From JAILLW01 sp045640525 (GTDB lineage Bacteria > Bacillota > Clostridia > Lachnospirales > Lachnospiraceae): a DNA stretch of 64,000 nt. The DNA lies in NCBI GenBank assembly GCA_045640525.1, contig JAZUFE010000042.1, positions 1 to 64,000 of the forward strand, written 5' to 3'. Made by a program: the position numbers and the translations under genes. Positions 25,437-34,738 of the stretch are shown in pieces (the stretch's first letter is position 1; every line of letters begins with the position of its first letter). The notes beneath the pieces are model-generated. The model saw nothing but the letters and a program-made list of their open reading frames with translations. It was not told the origin of the DNA and did not search any database.

Positions 25437-27421
25437 TGAAAGATAGCAGCATAATGGTTAAAAAGTCCATAGCTAAAAGGCTTACCGTCAGACTGGCCAT
25501 TCTTTTGATATCGGTAATGCTGGTCTTGATGGTAGGTTCCTTTCTTATGGTACTAAATATCATAGGCGAGGAGGCATTTAAATATAATTCCTCCATTGCA
25601 TATACGATTTGCGATTTGGTAATTGACAATTGCCAAAAGGCGAATCGCCCGGTTGGTGTGGACAGCAGTGGTGACATTAAATTGTATTCCGACTATTTTT
25701 GCGACTGGACCAGAGTTGATTTCATTTATGCGTTCAAAGTTTGGGATAATGAAACCAAATTGGAATATCTGGGATTCTCGGAAAAGGAAAAAGACGAAGA
25801 AATCGAAAAAACGTTCAATGAATTACTGTATCGGGAAATAGATTTTGAGCCGACCGAGGAAGAAGAGGAAATATTACGCAACGGTGGTGACGGATTCTAC
25901 TTTAATGAGTATTCGCATTTCGGAGACTCAACACAGGCAGTGGCTGTTTCGGAGGATGGATTCGGTAATAGATTTGTCGTCGGGGTGGGAATATCCTATG
26001 AAGAACTCTTTAAATTGGCCGTAAGCAGATTCGCGGTTTTGTTCGTTATACTTATCGGCGTGTTTATAGTTATGATGATCATTATGTATTATGTGATTCG
26101 AAGACGGGTATTTCTTCCTGCCAAGAGAATCAGTGATTCAATGGCGGATTTTATTAAGAACGGTCAAAGAACGAATATTAAGGTTGATGAAAGCGGAACG
26201 GATGAATTCGCAATGATTGCCTCGTCGTTTAATAAAATGACTACTGATATAGACCAGTATCTTGAAAATATCAGACAGCTTTATGATGCACAGTCGCGTC
26301 AGCAAACGGAGCTGGATATTGCTGCCAGAATTCAACGAGGCTTCCTGGCCCCGAGTGAATATCATGGCAAAGAATGCGAGATTTTCACCATGATGGTACC
26401 GGCCAGAAATGTCGGTGGCGATTTGTATGATTATTTTGCTTTGGATGACGGTCGCATACTGATGACGATTGCCGATGTATCGGGCAAGGGAATTGCGGCG
26501 TCGATGTTTATGGCGATAACACTTGTATTAATTCGTCAGCTTGCATCAAGCGGACTTGGCCCTGCCAAGATATTCAGCCGAATTAACAATATTATTTCCG
26601 ATAACAACAAATACATGCTATTTACTACGGCATTTATCGGAATTTACGATCCTGCAACCGGTGAACTGACATATTCCAATGCAGGGCATCTTCCTCCGTA
26701 TATACTTCGCAACAAACCGGAACTTTTGACAGGAGCCAGGAATCTGGTGTTTGGATTGTACAAAGATGAACCGTATATCGAGGAGAAGACGAAGCTTGAT
26801 ACCGGGGACATTCTGTTCCTTTATACTGACGGTGTGACGGAAGCTATTGATAATAATAAGACGTTTTTTAACGATGAGCGACTTAAATCGGTGCTTGACA
26901 GTTTTCGGGCATCGCATGAGGAAAATATTGTTGAATACGTAACCGGAGAATTGGAGAATTTCATGAAGGATTCGGAACAGTTCGATGATATTACCATGCT
27001 GGCATGTACCGTAAAGCACAGCACGGAGCTGAATCTTTCTCCGAATGAAAAAGAATTTGCAAGGATTAAAGAGGTTATTTTAAATAGCAAACTTCCGCGT
27101 CAACTTCAACTTTCCTTGTGCGTGGCCGCGGAGGAAATATATATCAACATCTGTTCCTATGCTTTTGAAGGAAGGCCGGATGATGACAAAAATATAAAAT
27201 TTATCTTTGAACATTCGGATCGCGTGATGATGCGCTTTGAAGATAACGGAATTGAATATGATCCGACCCGGGAGGTTGAACTGGATATTGATTATGATCC
27301 CGATAACAGACTTGGCGGACTGGGCAAGCTGATTGCATTTAACATTGCGGACAAAGTCGGTTATGAATATACTGATAACAAGAACATACTGACGATAACC
27401 AAATATCTTATGGAGGGATAA
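25436..27421 (+). CDS. Membrane receptor with HAMP, SpoIIE-type PP2C phosphatase and RsbW-like ATPase domain
   Basis: 661 aa. An N-terminal helix (about 20-45), an acidic extracellular sensor region (about 46-195), a second helix (about 200-225), HAMP, then a PP2C/SpoIIE phosphatase with metal-binding acids in NVGGDLYDYF, ADVSGKG and FDDITML. The C-terminal about 130 residues form an HATPase_c_2 domain: AAEEIYINI (N box), FEDNGIEYDP and GGLGKLI. The phosphatase should dephosphorylate a STAS protein, and the kinase-like domain should bind or phosphorylate it: partner switching in one polypeptide. ATG overlaps the NRPS stop by 1 bp (TAATG), so translation is coupled. Confidence 0.92.
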   Translation: MKDSSIMVKKSIAKRLTVRLAILLISVMLVLMVGSFLMVLNIIGEEAFKYNSSIAYTICDLVIDNCQKANRPVGVDSSGDIKLYSDYFCDWTRVDFIYAFKVWDNETKLEYLGFSEKEKDEEIEKTFNELLYREIDFEPTEEEEEILRNGGDGFYFNEYSHFGDSTQAVAVSEDGFGNRFVVGVGISYEELFKLAVSRFAVLFVILIGVFIVMMIIMYYVIRRRVFLPAKRISDSMADFIKNGQRTNIKVDESGTDEFAMIASSFNKMTTDIDQYLENIRQLYDAQSRQQTELDIAARIQRGFLAPSEYHGKECEIFTMMVPARNVGGDLYDYFALDDGRILMTIADVSGKGIAASMFMAITLVLIRQLASSGLGPAKIFSRINNIISDNNKYMLFTTAFIGIYDPATGELTYSNAGHLPPYILRNKPELLTGARNLVFGLYKDEPYIEEKTKLDTGDILFLYTDGVTEAIDNNKTFFNDERLKSVLDSFRASHEENIVEYVTGELENFMKDSEQFDDITMLACTVKHSTELNLSPNEKEFARIKEVILNSKLPRQLQLSLCVAAEEIYINICSYAFEGRPDDDKNIKFIFEHSDRVMMRFEDNGIEYDPTREVELDIDYDPDNRLGGLGKLIAFNIADKVGYEYTDNKNILTITKYLMEG

Positions 27422-27423
27422 GC

Positions 27424-27726
27424 ATGACAATAGAGCAGAAGAATGATAACGGAAAGATTACCGTTTCGCTGGATGGATGGCTTGATCACGACAGCTCTCC
27501 CCAACTTGCGGAAAAAGTAGAAGCAATAGATTCGGCTACAGAACTGATTATTGATTTTGAGAAGGTAGAATACATTTCATCGGCAGGTATACGTGCATTG
27601 GTTACCGCCCACAGAAAGGCCAAAGAACTTGGCGCGACATTCTCGGTAATCCATGTTAATTCAGAGGTTATGGGCATTTTGGCAATGACAGGACTTGATA
27701 AAAAGCTTGGAATTCGAAAAGACTGA
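27424..27726 (+). CDS. STAS anti-anti-sigma factor (SpoIIAA/RsbV-like)
   Basis: 100 aa, a single STAS domain. The strand EYISSAGIRAL carries the usual phospho-acceptor serine (Ser53 by alignment with SpoIIAA). It starts 2 nt after the phosphatase gene, whose last codons provide GGAGG, so the two are made together. It is the natural substrate of the preceding PP2C/HATPase protein. Whether its final target is a sigma factor, the NRPS or a transporter cannot be told; no sigma-factor gene is adjacent. Confidence 0.93.
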   Translation: MTIEQKNDNGKITVSLDGWLDHDSSPQLAEKVEAIDSATELIIDFEKVEYISSAGIRALVTAHRKAKELGATFSVIHVNSEVMGILAMTGLDKKLGIRKD

Positions 27727-27743
27727 TACTTTTGTGTAACCTA

Positions 27744-27773
27744 TTGACATTCCACCACTATATATAGTATATT
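27744..27773 (+). promoter_or_regulatory. Sigma-70-type promoter
   Basis: TTGACA (27744-27749), an 18-bp spacer and TATATT (27768-27773) lie about 60 bp before the start of the secreted triple-repeat protein. This shows that the NRPS operon and the following gene have separate promoters. Confidence 0.65.
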
Positions 27774-27836
27774 TTGAACTGTAATGATATTATGTTAATT
27801 ACTTATGTAAATGTAATTGCGAAAGGTGGATATGTT

Positions 27837-28658
27837 ATGAAAAAGAAAATAACGGCAATAATAGCAATGATGGCTTGCCTGATGCTTCTGTTCGGACAGG
27901 TGGCTTTGGTTGATTCTTATGCAGCCGAAGTCGTAGCTTCTGTAGAAGGAACCGTTGAATCCGATTCGACGGCAAGCTTGATTAAACTTAATACAAACGG
28001 CGAGACGATGCTGATTAAAGTTGATTCTTCCACAGATTTCAGTGCCTGCAAGAATCTTCTTCCGGGAAGAAAGGTAGTGATTTCGGTATCTTACGGTTCT
28101 GATGCTTATATGCATGCAGTTACGGTAAGAGACGGTAACAATACAACAACAGCCAAAGTAGACAGTTCAAATCAGTCTACCGTTTACGGTAAAATCACAT
28201 CGGCTGATCTTTCAACCAATGTTCTTAAGGTTTCCACACCTCAGGGTTTGATGGAACTTAAGCTTGACCCTAATACGGACCTTTCGGGATGTACGATGCT
28301 TGCGATCGACAAATATTACGAAATGTCGCTTGCACGAGGTTCTGATGCGTATATGCATATTGTTTCCATAAAGGATTCTTCTTCTAACAGTTATACGTAT
28401 TCTTATTCGTCAAGCTCATCAAGTTCTTCAAGCGAGACAACCACAAGCACCAAGGTAGAGCAGACTGTTGAAGGAAGAGTGGGTAAGAGTTCAAACATGG
28501 ATGTACTTATCCTCAAGACGGATTCAGGAGAAATGGAATTGAAGCTTAATCAGTTAGAGAACTGTAAGGTTCCGCTTTATGAAGACGTTAAGATTAAGGT
28601 AGGCATTGCATACGGTTCGGATGCTTATTGGCACGCAATTACAATTTCCAAAGGTTGA
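27837..28658 (+). CDS. Secreted protein of three tandem about 60-aa domains
   Basis: 273 aa from ATG 27837 (AAAGGTGG 8 nt upstream; an earlier in-frame ATG at 27774 lacks a ribosome site and would put extra residues before the signal peptide). Signal peptide about 1-30 ending VDSYAA. Three repeats follow, each opening with VEG or VYG (VEGTVESD, VYGKITSA, VEGRVGKS) and closing with a near-identical motif: YGSDAYMHAVTV, RGSDAYMHIVSI and YGSDAYWHAITI. A Ser/Thr/Tyr-rich linker separates repeats 2 and 3. No anchor or sorting signal is seen, so it is probably released or held by non-covalent contacts. The fold is likely a small beta barrel; the function is unknown. Confidence 0.8.
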   Translation: MKKKITAIIAMMACLMLLFGQVALVDSYAAEVVASVEGTVESDSTASLIKLNTNGETMLIKVDSSTDFSACKNLLPGRKVVISVSYGSDAYMHAVTVRDGNNTTTAKVDSSNQSTVYGKITSADLSTNVLKVSTPQGLMELKLDPNTDLSGCTMLAIDKYYEMSLARGSDAYMHIVSIKDSSSNSYTYSYSSSSSSSSSETTTSTKVEQTVEGRVGKSSNMDVLILKTDSGEMELKLNQLENCKVPLYEDVKIKVGIAYGSDAYWHAITISKG

Positions 28659-28694
28659 TTATATTCGGATAATTAAAGATGTATAGAATACAGG

Positions 28695-28724
28695 GCGGAA
28701 TGAAAAATACATTCCGCTCGTTTT
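28695..28724 (+). terminator. Rho-independent terminator
   Basis: GCGGAATG (28695-28702) pairs perfectly with CATTCCGC (28710-28717) around a 7-nt loop, followed by TCGTTTT. It ends the transcript of the triple-repeat protein. Confidence 0.85.
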
Positions 28725-28847
28725 GTACGATGAATCGTCTTTTTTTAAGATAGGCAGGATTTACTATATCTTTATCATGAAAATATCGCTGCCGAAATGA
28801 AAGTATGCGATAGTAGGTTATCTTGCATAAGAAGGAGAAATAGGATA

Positions 28848-29846
28848 ATGATTAAAGCAGTTTTATTGTTTATTGTAGGCCTTTTGCTGCTAATTAAGGG
28901 CGGAGACTGGTTCGTGGACGGAGCGACGGGAATAGCCAAAAGATTCCATGTTCCGGACCTTTTGATTGGAGCAACGGTGGTCTCAATAGGAACCACACTG
29001 CCGGAAGTTATGGTATCTGCCACCTCGGCTGTTCAAGGCTTGGGAGATATGGCATACGGAAATGCGATAGGCTCGATTATATGTAATACCTCTTTGATAG
29101 CGGCATTGACAATAGCCATAAAACCGTCGGATGTTCCGAGAAAGTCAATGATTAAGCCGGTCATATTTTTCTTTGTGGCAGCAATCATATATACGGGTGT
29201 GGCATTTGTAACGGGTAATTTCACCAGATTTACGGGTATATTCTTATTGTGTATCTTTGTGTGCTATATGGTTGTTCTGATTCTTCAGGCCAAGAAAGAA
29301 ATGAAGGCAGCCCAAACGGCGCAGATTGATAATGATGATAAAGATAAAGAGAAGGAACATGCCCTGTGGCTGGATTTGGTTCTTTTGGCTGTGGGAGCAG
29401 CTTTGATTACGTTGGGTGCCAATCTTTTGGTTGATAACGGAACATATATTGCTACGGAGCTCGGAGTTCCGCAGACGGTTATCGCCCTTACATTTGTTGC
29501 TCTCGGAACTTCACTTCCCGAATTGGTTACGGCAATTACATCGTTGGCCAAAGGCCACGGTGCACTTTCACTCGGAAATATTATCGGAGCCAATTTGTTC
29601 AATTTGGTGTTGGTAAGCGGCGTTTCCATTACTCTTGCACCGTTTAAACTGCCTACGGAAAAGCTTGCTCCGTTTTCAATGTTCGGAACCAACAATGCGT
29701 CACTTGTAATCGACGTTCCTGTCATGCTGGGAGTCATGATTCTTATGACGATTCCGACACTTATTACCGGTAAGCTCAGAAGATGGCAGGGAATAGCTCT
29801 TTTGGCAATATATTGTGGGTATTGTGTATTCCAATTCGCCTTATAG
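28848..29846 (+). CDS. Cation/Ca2+ exchanger, CaCA family (YrbG-like)
   Basis: 332 aa from ATG 28848, supported by GAAGGAG about 10 nt upstream (in-frame ATG 28797 has none). Ten helices in two inverted halves. The two alpha-repeats are clear: GATVVSIGTTLPEVMVS in the first half and FVALGTSLPELVTAI followed by GNIIGANLFNL in the second; the acidic residues in these segments bind Ca2+ and Na+. A short acidic cytoplasmic loop (DNDDKDKEKE) joins the halves. It should export Ca2+ in exchange for Na+ or H+. Single gene with its own terminator upstream. Confidence 0.93.
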   Translation: MIKAVLLFIVGLLLLIKGGDWFVDGATGIAKRFHVPDLLIGATVVSIGTTLPEVMVSATSAVQGLGDMAYGNAIGSIICNTSLIAALTIAIKPSDVPRKSMIKPVIFFFVAAIIYTGVAFVTGNFTRFTGIFLLCIFVCYMVVLILQAKKEMKAAQTAQIDNDDKDKEKEHALWLDLVLLAVGAALITLGANLLVDNGTYIATELGVPQTVIALTFVALGTSLPELVTAITSLAKGHGALSLGNIIGANLFNLVLVSGVSITLAPFKLPTEKLAPFSMFGTNNASLVIDVPVMLGVMILMTIPTLITGKLRRWQGIALLAIYCGYCVFQFAL

Positions 29847-29917
29847 CATATCTAGTGGTTGAAAAGGATTGCGTTAATTAGTAAAATTATTATGTTGTTT
29901 TATGGGAGGGGAAATCC

Positions 29918-30805
29918 ATGATAGCTAACATAGTTGCGAACTACCTGGTTAATAAAGGCTTGATTTCGGTTGAACAGTATTTTGGTTTGTTTGAAGAGCT
30001 GACCAAAGTAAGAGCGAAGCTCGGCCTGATAGCTGTGCATGAGGGTCTGATGACGGAATATCAGGCAGATACCGTTAATATGTTGCAAGCTTCCATGGAT
30101 ATGAAATTCGGCGACCTGGCTGTAGAAAAGGGATTTTTGACCCCGCTTCAGGTTCAGGAACTTCTCAAAAAACAAGGTGATCCATATCTTTCTTTGGCAC
30201 AGGCTTTGGAAAATATGGGAATAATGAGGCTCAACGACCTTGACTTGGTTATGAAGAAATATCAGGTTGAGAATGAGATGTCTACGTCCAGCATCGAAGC
30301 TTTGAAATCGGATGAGATTGACAGAATTGTACCTTTATTTTTGCCGCACGATGCTGATGAATATAGGGAAATCGTATTGATTGCGGCCAAAACAATTATG
30401 CGATGCGTTGATAACAATATTTTTCCGATGCGCGCGTACTATACGGACGAAATAGAAACCCAAAACGGAGCGATGCAGTTTGTTGACGGCGATCCTTGCT
30501 TGTCGACATGCTTTTGCGGTGATGGAAATTCACTGCTTGATATGGCCTGCGAGTTCGGTAAGGAAGAATTTGCAACAGTCAATGAAGATGCATTGGATGC
30601 AGTGGCCGAACTTATTAATTGCATTAACGGTATTTATGCTTCTGCCAGAAGTACCGAAAGAATTCAGATGGAACTTTATCCGCCGGAATATGATGACAGC
30701 TGTGAAGGAATCAAAGCTCCGCACATGCTGGTTATGCCTATGATAGTGGGAGACAAATCCATTAATTTGGCATTCTGTGTCGGCGAAAAGATAGATTTTT
30801 TCTAG
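29918..30805 (+). CDS. CheX/CheC-like protein with N-terminal helical region
   Basis: 295 aa; strong ribosome site GGGAGGGG before ATG 29918. The first about 115 residues contain two helical segments with pattern LGLIAVHEGLMTEYQ and FGDLAVEKGFLTPLQVQ, as seen in N-terminal domains of type II secretion ATPases. The last about 150 residues resemble the CheX fold; the helix EDALDAVAELINCINGIYAS recalls the E-x-x-N phosphatase motif of CheX/CheC proteins (here ELINCIN). CheX proteins dephosphorylate CheY. A CheY-like gene follows after 12 bp, so this is probably its partner phosphatase or adaptor. No chemoreceptor or CheA gene is near. Confidence 0.7.
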   Translation: MIANIVANYLVNKGLISVEQYFGLFEELTKVRAKLGLIAVHEGLMTEYQADTVNMLQASMDMKFGDLAVEKGFLTPLQVQELLKKQGDPYLSLAQALENMGIMRLNDLDLVMKKYQVENEMSTSSIEALKSDEIDRIVPLFLPHDADEYREIVLIAAKTIMRCVDNNIFPMRAYYTDEIETQNGAMQFVDGDPCLSTCFCGDGNSLLDMACEFGKEEFATVNEDALDAVAELINCINGIYASARSTERIQMELYPPEYDDSCEGIKAPHMLVMPMIVGDKSINLAFCVGEKIDFF

Positions 30806-30817
30806 GAGGACTGAGCA

Positions 30818-31177
30818 ATGGCGAATATTTTAATCGTAGATGACTCACGTACATCTCGGAGAATGTTACGCACTTTGTTGGAGGAAATGGGACATACCGT
30901 AGTCGGTGAGGGCGTTAACGGAGAGGATGGCTTTATTAAATATAAAGAGCTTAATCCGGATTTGGTGACGTTGGATATTACTATGCCCAAACTTGATGGA
31001 ATTGAGGCCCTTCAGCTTATCCGAAAGAATAATCCGGACGCCAAGGTGGTTATGATTACGGCAGCCGGTCAACGAGATAAGATGATAGCTGCAGTTAAAT
31101 ACGGGGCTGCGGAATTCATCACCAAGCCGTATGAAAAAGAAGAGGTCGAGAAAATTTTGGGAAGAATACTCAAATAG
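30818..31177 (+). CDS. CheY-like stand-alone response regulator
   Basis: 119 aa, a single receiver domain. Acidic pocket VDDSRTSR, phospho-acceptor Asp in LVTLDITMP, Thr in VMITAAG and Lys in FITKPYE are all present, so it should be phosphorylated normally. The ribosome site AGGAGG follows the CheX-like stop codon. With no output domain it must act by protein contact, most likely with the product of the preceding gene. A strong terminator follows at 31201. Confidence 0.93.
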   Translation: MANILIVDDSRTSRRMLRTLLEEMGHTVVGEGVNGEDGFIKYKELNPDLVTLDITMPKLDGIEALQLIRKNNPDAKVVMITAAGQRDKMIAAVKYGAAEFITKPYEKEEVEKILGRILK

Positions 31178-31200
31178 TGAGAAGCTTATAGAATTGATTA

Positions 31201-31232
31201 AGATAACCGCGTGATGCGGTTATCTTTTTTTG
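31201..31232 (+). terminator. Rho-independent terminator
   Basis: AGATAACCGC pairs with GCGGTTATCT around a short loop and is followed by a run of T. It closes the CheX-like/CheY operon. Confidence 0.9.
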
Positions 31233-31243
31233 CGAAAATATAG

Positions 31244-31272
31244 TGTATATTTGTCGAAAAATTTAGTATAAT
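31244..31272 (+). promoter_or_regulatory. Promoter of glycogen phosphorylase gene
   Basis: A perfect TATAAT (31267-31272) lies 47 bp before the ATG. The -35 region (TGTATA at 31244, 17-bp spacing) is weak. Confidence 0.5.
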
Positions 31273-31319
31273 ATCAATATGTGTTTTTATGTACATTTGT
31301 TGATGTTTGGGAGGCTTTG

Positions 31320-33632
31320 ATGGGAGAAAGTAATTTAAAAAGAGATATTCTTATACTAAATATGGAGCATCAACTTGAAGAGATAGCTTCGGCTATGTTT
31401 GGCAAGAAACTTGAAAATCTTACGGATAAGGAAATGTATTATACCATTCTTTCTTATTCCAAGAGAATAATGAAAGTTTCGGATGAGAATCTCGGCAAGA
31501 AGAAAGTGTATTATATTTCGGCTGAATTTTTAATAGGAAAGCTTCTAAGCAATAATCTGATTAATTTGGGACTCTATGATCAGATGGAGGCCATATTGAA
31601 AAAGTATGGTAAAAATATAGCCATGATAGAAGAGCTCGAGCCTGAACCGTCTTTGGGAAACGGTGGACTCGGAAGGCTTGCGGCATGCTTTTTGGACTCT
31701 ATAGCAACATTGGGTCTGCCGGGTGAAGGCATAGGCCTTAACTATCATTTCGGATTGTTCAAACAGGAGTTTAAAGATAAACTTCAGACAGCTCAGAAGG
31801 ATGATTGGATAGAAGAATACAGTTGGCTTACCAAAACGGATACGACTTTTGATGTATATTTCGGCAAGAAGAAGGTAACTTCAAGACTGTATAATATTGA
31901 TGTTGCCGGCTATGACAGCGGAGTCAATAAACTCAGATTGTTTGATATAGAATCGGTAGATGAGGGGCTTGTTAAGGCCGGTATTGATTTCGATAAGACC
32001 AAGATTGAGAATAACCTTACGTTATTCCTCTATCCGGATGATTCGGATGAGAATGGAAATCTGCTTAGAATATATCAGCAGTATTTCATGGTTTCGAATG
32101 CCGCACAGCTTATTTTGAGTGAGATGAAAGAACGTAAGTATGATTTGAGAAAGCTTTACAATCATGCCGTAATTCAGATTAATGATACACATCCTACGAT
32201 GGTTATACCGGAACTTATCCGAATTCTCGTTGAAGAAAAGGCCTTCACAATTGATGAGGCGATTGAAGTTGTATCGAAAACATGTGCATATACAAATCAT
32301 ACGATTTTGGCAGAAGCACTTGAGAAGTGGCCGCTTAAATATTTGGAGAAGGTTGTTCCGCAGCTGGTTCCTTATATTAAGGAGCTTGATAAACGCGTAC
32401 GTGAAAAGTATGATGACCCTACGGTTCAGATTATAGATAAAGATAAGCGAGTTCATATGGCGCACATCGATATACATTACGGATTCTCCGTTAACGGTGT
32501 TGCGGCTATTCATACACAGATATTGAAGGATACCGAACTTAATAATTTCTATAAGCTGTATCCGGAGAAATTTAACAACAAAACTAACGGAATTACGTTC
32601 AGAAGATGGTTGCTAAGTTGTAACAGAGAACTTGCTTCATATATATCAAGTCTTATCGGTGACGGATATAAGAAAGATGCCGCCAACCTTGAAAAACTAA
32701 TGGAATATGCCGACAATGCGGATGTTTTGAACAGGCTTGACGAGATTAAAATGAACAGGAAACGCGAGTTGGTTGAATATGTTGCTCAAAAGGAAGGAGT
32801 TAAACTCAACCCGAATTCGATTTTCGATATTCAGGCCAAGAGACTTCATGAATATAAGCGCCAGCAGATGAATGCATTGTATATTATTCATAAATATCTT
32901 GAAATAAAGGCAGGTAAGAAACCGACTCGTCCGTTAACCTTTATTTTCGGAGCCAAGGCAGCACCGGCGTACGTAATAGCACAGGATATTATACATCTGT
33001 TGCTTGTTATGCAGGAGATTATCAATTCCGATCCTGATGTATCACCGTATATGACGGTTCTGATGGTGGAGAACTACAATGTAAGCTATGCCGAGAAACT
33101 TATTCCGGCATGTGACATTTCGGAGCAGATTTCACTTGCATCCAAGGAGGCTTCGGGAACAGGTAATATGAAGTTCATGCTTAACGGCGCCGTGACACTG
33201 GGAACATCGGATGGTGCCAATGTTGAGATTAACGAACTTGTTAATGACGATAATATTTACATTTTCGGCGCTAAATCGGATGAAGTAATTGAGCATTATG
33301 CCAAAGCAGACTATGTATCGAAAGATTTGTATGATAAGTCTGCGGTTATTAAAGAAGCAGTCGATTTCATTGTGGGTAAGGAAGCAATGAAGGTCGGCCA
33401 TAAAGAAAACCTTGAGCGACTTTACAAAGAAATTCTCAATAAGGATTGGTTTATGGCACTGCTTGACCTTGAGGATTACATTAAGGTTAAGGATGCAATG
33501 ATAGCTGATTATGAGGACAGAAATAAATGGCGTCGGATGATGCTTGTCAATATTGCCAAGGCGGGTTATTTCTCATCAGACAGAACGATAGAGGACTATA
33601 ATAAAGATATTTGGAAATTGGGAAGCTACTAA
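31320..33632 (+). CDS. glgP: Glycogen/maltodextrin phosphorylase
   Basis: 770 aa from ATG 31320 (GGGAGG upstream), a GT35 enzyme. It releases glucose-1-phosphate from the ends of glycogen or maltodextrins with inorganic phosphate and pyridoxal phosphate. The N-terminal signature EPSLGNGGLGRLAACFLDS and the PLP site EASGTGNMKFMLNG (Schiff-base Lys618) are intact, as is NDTHPTMVIPEL. It is slightly shorter than the usual 800-830 aa because the N-terminal regulatory segment is reduced, as in many bacterial enzymes. The gene stands alone between terminator and promoter upstream and a GGDEF gene downstream; no glycogen-synthesis genes are near. Confidence 0.95.
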   Translation: MGESNLKRDILILNMEHQLEEIASAMFGKKLENLTDKEMYYTILSYSKRIMKVSDENLGKKKVYYISAEFLIGKLLSNNLINLGLYDQMEAILKKYGKNIAMIEELEPEPSLGNGGLGRLAACFLDSIATLGLPGEGIGLNYHFGLFKQEFKDKLQTAQKDDWIEEYSWLTKTDTTFDVYFGKKKVTSRLYNIDVAGYDSGVNKLRLFDIESVDEGLVKAGIDFDKTKIENNLTLFLYPDDSDENGNLLRIYQQYFMVSNAAQLILSEMKERKYDLRKLYNHAVIQINDTHPTMVIPELIRILVEEKAFTIDEAIEVVSKTCAYTNHTILAEALEKWPLKYLEKVVPQLVPYIKELDKRVREKYDDPTVQIIDKDKRVHMAHIDIHYGFSVNGVAAIHTQILKDTELNNFYKLYPEKFNNKTNGITFRRWLLSCNRELASYISSLIGDGYKKDAANLEKLMEYADNADVLNRLDEIKMNRKRELVEYVAQKEGVKLNPNSIFDIQAKRLHEYKRQQMNALYIIHKYLEIKAGKKPTRPLTFIFGAKAAPAYVIAQDIIHLLLVMQEIINSDPDVSPYMTVLMVENYNVSYAEKLIPACDISEQISLASKEASGTGNMKFMLNGAVTLGTSDGANVEINELVNDDNIYIFGAKSDEVIEHYAKADYVSKDLYDKSAVIKEAVDFIVGKEAMKVGHKENLERLYKEILNKDWFMALLDLEDYIKVKDAMIADYEDRNKWRRMMLVNIAKAGYFSSDRTIEDYNKDIWKLGSY

Positions 33633-33661
33633 GATCGACATGTGGGGAGATGCTTTGAAAA

Positions 33662-34735
33662 ATGAGTAAAATTGTTGATTTGATCGGAAAAGAATCAGGT
33701 TATCAGAACGAATCAAATAAGGTATGCGAGGCACTCAGGCTTGTATTGCTTATCTCTATAGTGATTTCGGTATGTCAGCTGATAGTTGAACTGGTATCTA
33801 TGAAGGGAATGGGTGCTATAGGTACAGGGATAACATTGGCGATATTCGTTATTCTTTTAATGTATTCGTACAAAGGTAAGGCTAAGCCGATTCTTATTGC
33901 GTGCAATATATTGTGGTTGCCTTGGATAGGTATGCAGGTGAGGCTGTTTGGATGGTCAATAGGTGCTCAACAGCTTATCTTTGTACTTTGTATTGTATCG
34001 GTGCTGTGTTACTATATTTCAACATTCAAGAAGATACTCATTGAAGCCGGATTGATATTGTATTGTGTCAGCCTGTATATCTTTTCGCGATGTGTTACTC
34101 CGCTGGCGGAGCTTAACGATGTGGCAATTGCAATTATTTATATTGGCATTTTGATTACGGTAATGGCTTCCGTAGCATTGATTTCTTCTGTTTATGTTAA
34201 AGAAAATCAGGCAGAAGAAGGTAAACTTGTAAAATACAATATTCAGCTTGAAAATCAGGCCAATACCGATGCACTTACAGGACTTTATAACAGACGTAGG
34301 ATTAAAGAAAAACTGAACGAGATATACATGGGAAACGATCCTTTGGGATTTTGCGTAGCTATGTGTGATATTGATTTCTTTAAGCATGTTAACGATAATT
34401 ACGGACATGATATAGGTGATGAGGTACTTAAGAAAGTTGCCAACACACTTAAAGAAACGATAGTCGGTGATGATACTATGGCCAGATGGGGCGGCGAGGA
34501 ATTTTTAATCGTGTTCCCGCATTGCAACGGTGACCAGGCTATGACCAAGCTTATTGAATTTCAACATAAGATACGTTCGCTGGAATTTAATGTGTTGGAC
34601 AGAAGCTTTTCTGTGACTATGACGATTGGTTTGGCAGAGTATGATTTCGAATCCGATGTGGAGAAGATGATTAAGATGGCCGATGAGAAGATGTATCACG
34701 GTAAGGAGAACGGAAGAAATCAAATTGTATTTTAG
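33662..34735 (+). CDS. Membrane diguanylate cyclase (GGDEF)
   Basis: 357 aa: six predicted helices (about residues 27-180), a short linker and a complete GGDEF domain. DALTGLYNRR starts the domain, CDIDFFKHVNDNYGHDIGD binds metal and guanine, and the active-site signature is WGGEEF. These features predict an active enzyme making c-di-GMP from two GTP. The usual inhibitory site RxxD seems to lack its Arg (VGDD precedes the active site), so product inhibition may be weak. GGGGAG lies 12 nt before ATG 33662. The CPBP protease gene follows after 3 bp. Confidence 0.93.
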   Translation: MSKIVDLIGKESGYQNESNKVCEALRLVLLISIVISVCQLIVELVSMKGMGAIGTGITLAIFVILLMYSYKGKAKPILIACNILWLPWIGMQVRLFGWSIGAQQLIFVLCIVSVLCYYISTFKKILIEAGLILYCVSLYIFSRCVTPLAELNDVAIAIIYIGILITVMASVALISSVYVKENQAEEGKLVKYNIQLENQANTDALTGLYNRRRIKEKLNEIYMGNDPLGFCVAMCDIDFFKHVNDNYGHDIGDEVLKKVANTLKETIVGDDTMARWGGEEFLIVFPHCNGDQAMTKLIEFQHKIRSLEFNVLDRSFSVTMTIGLAEYDFESDVEKMIKMADEKMYHGKENGRNQIVF

Positions 34736-34738
34736 AAT

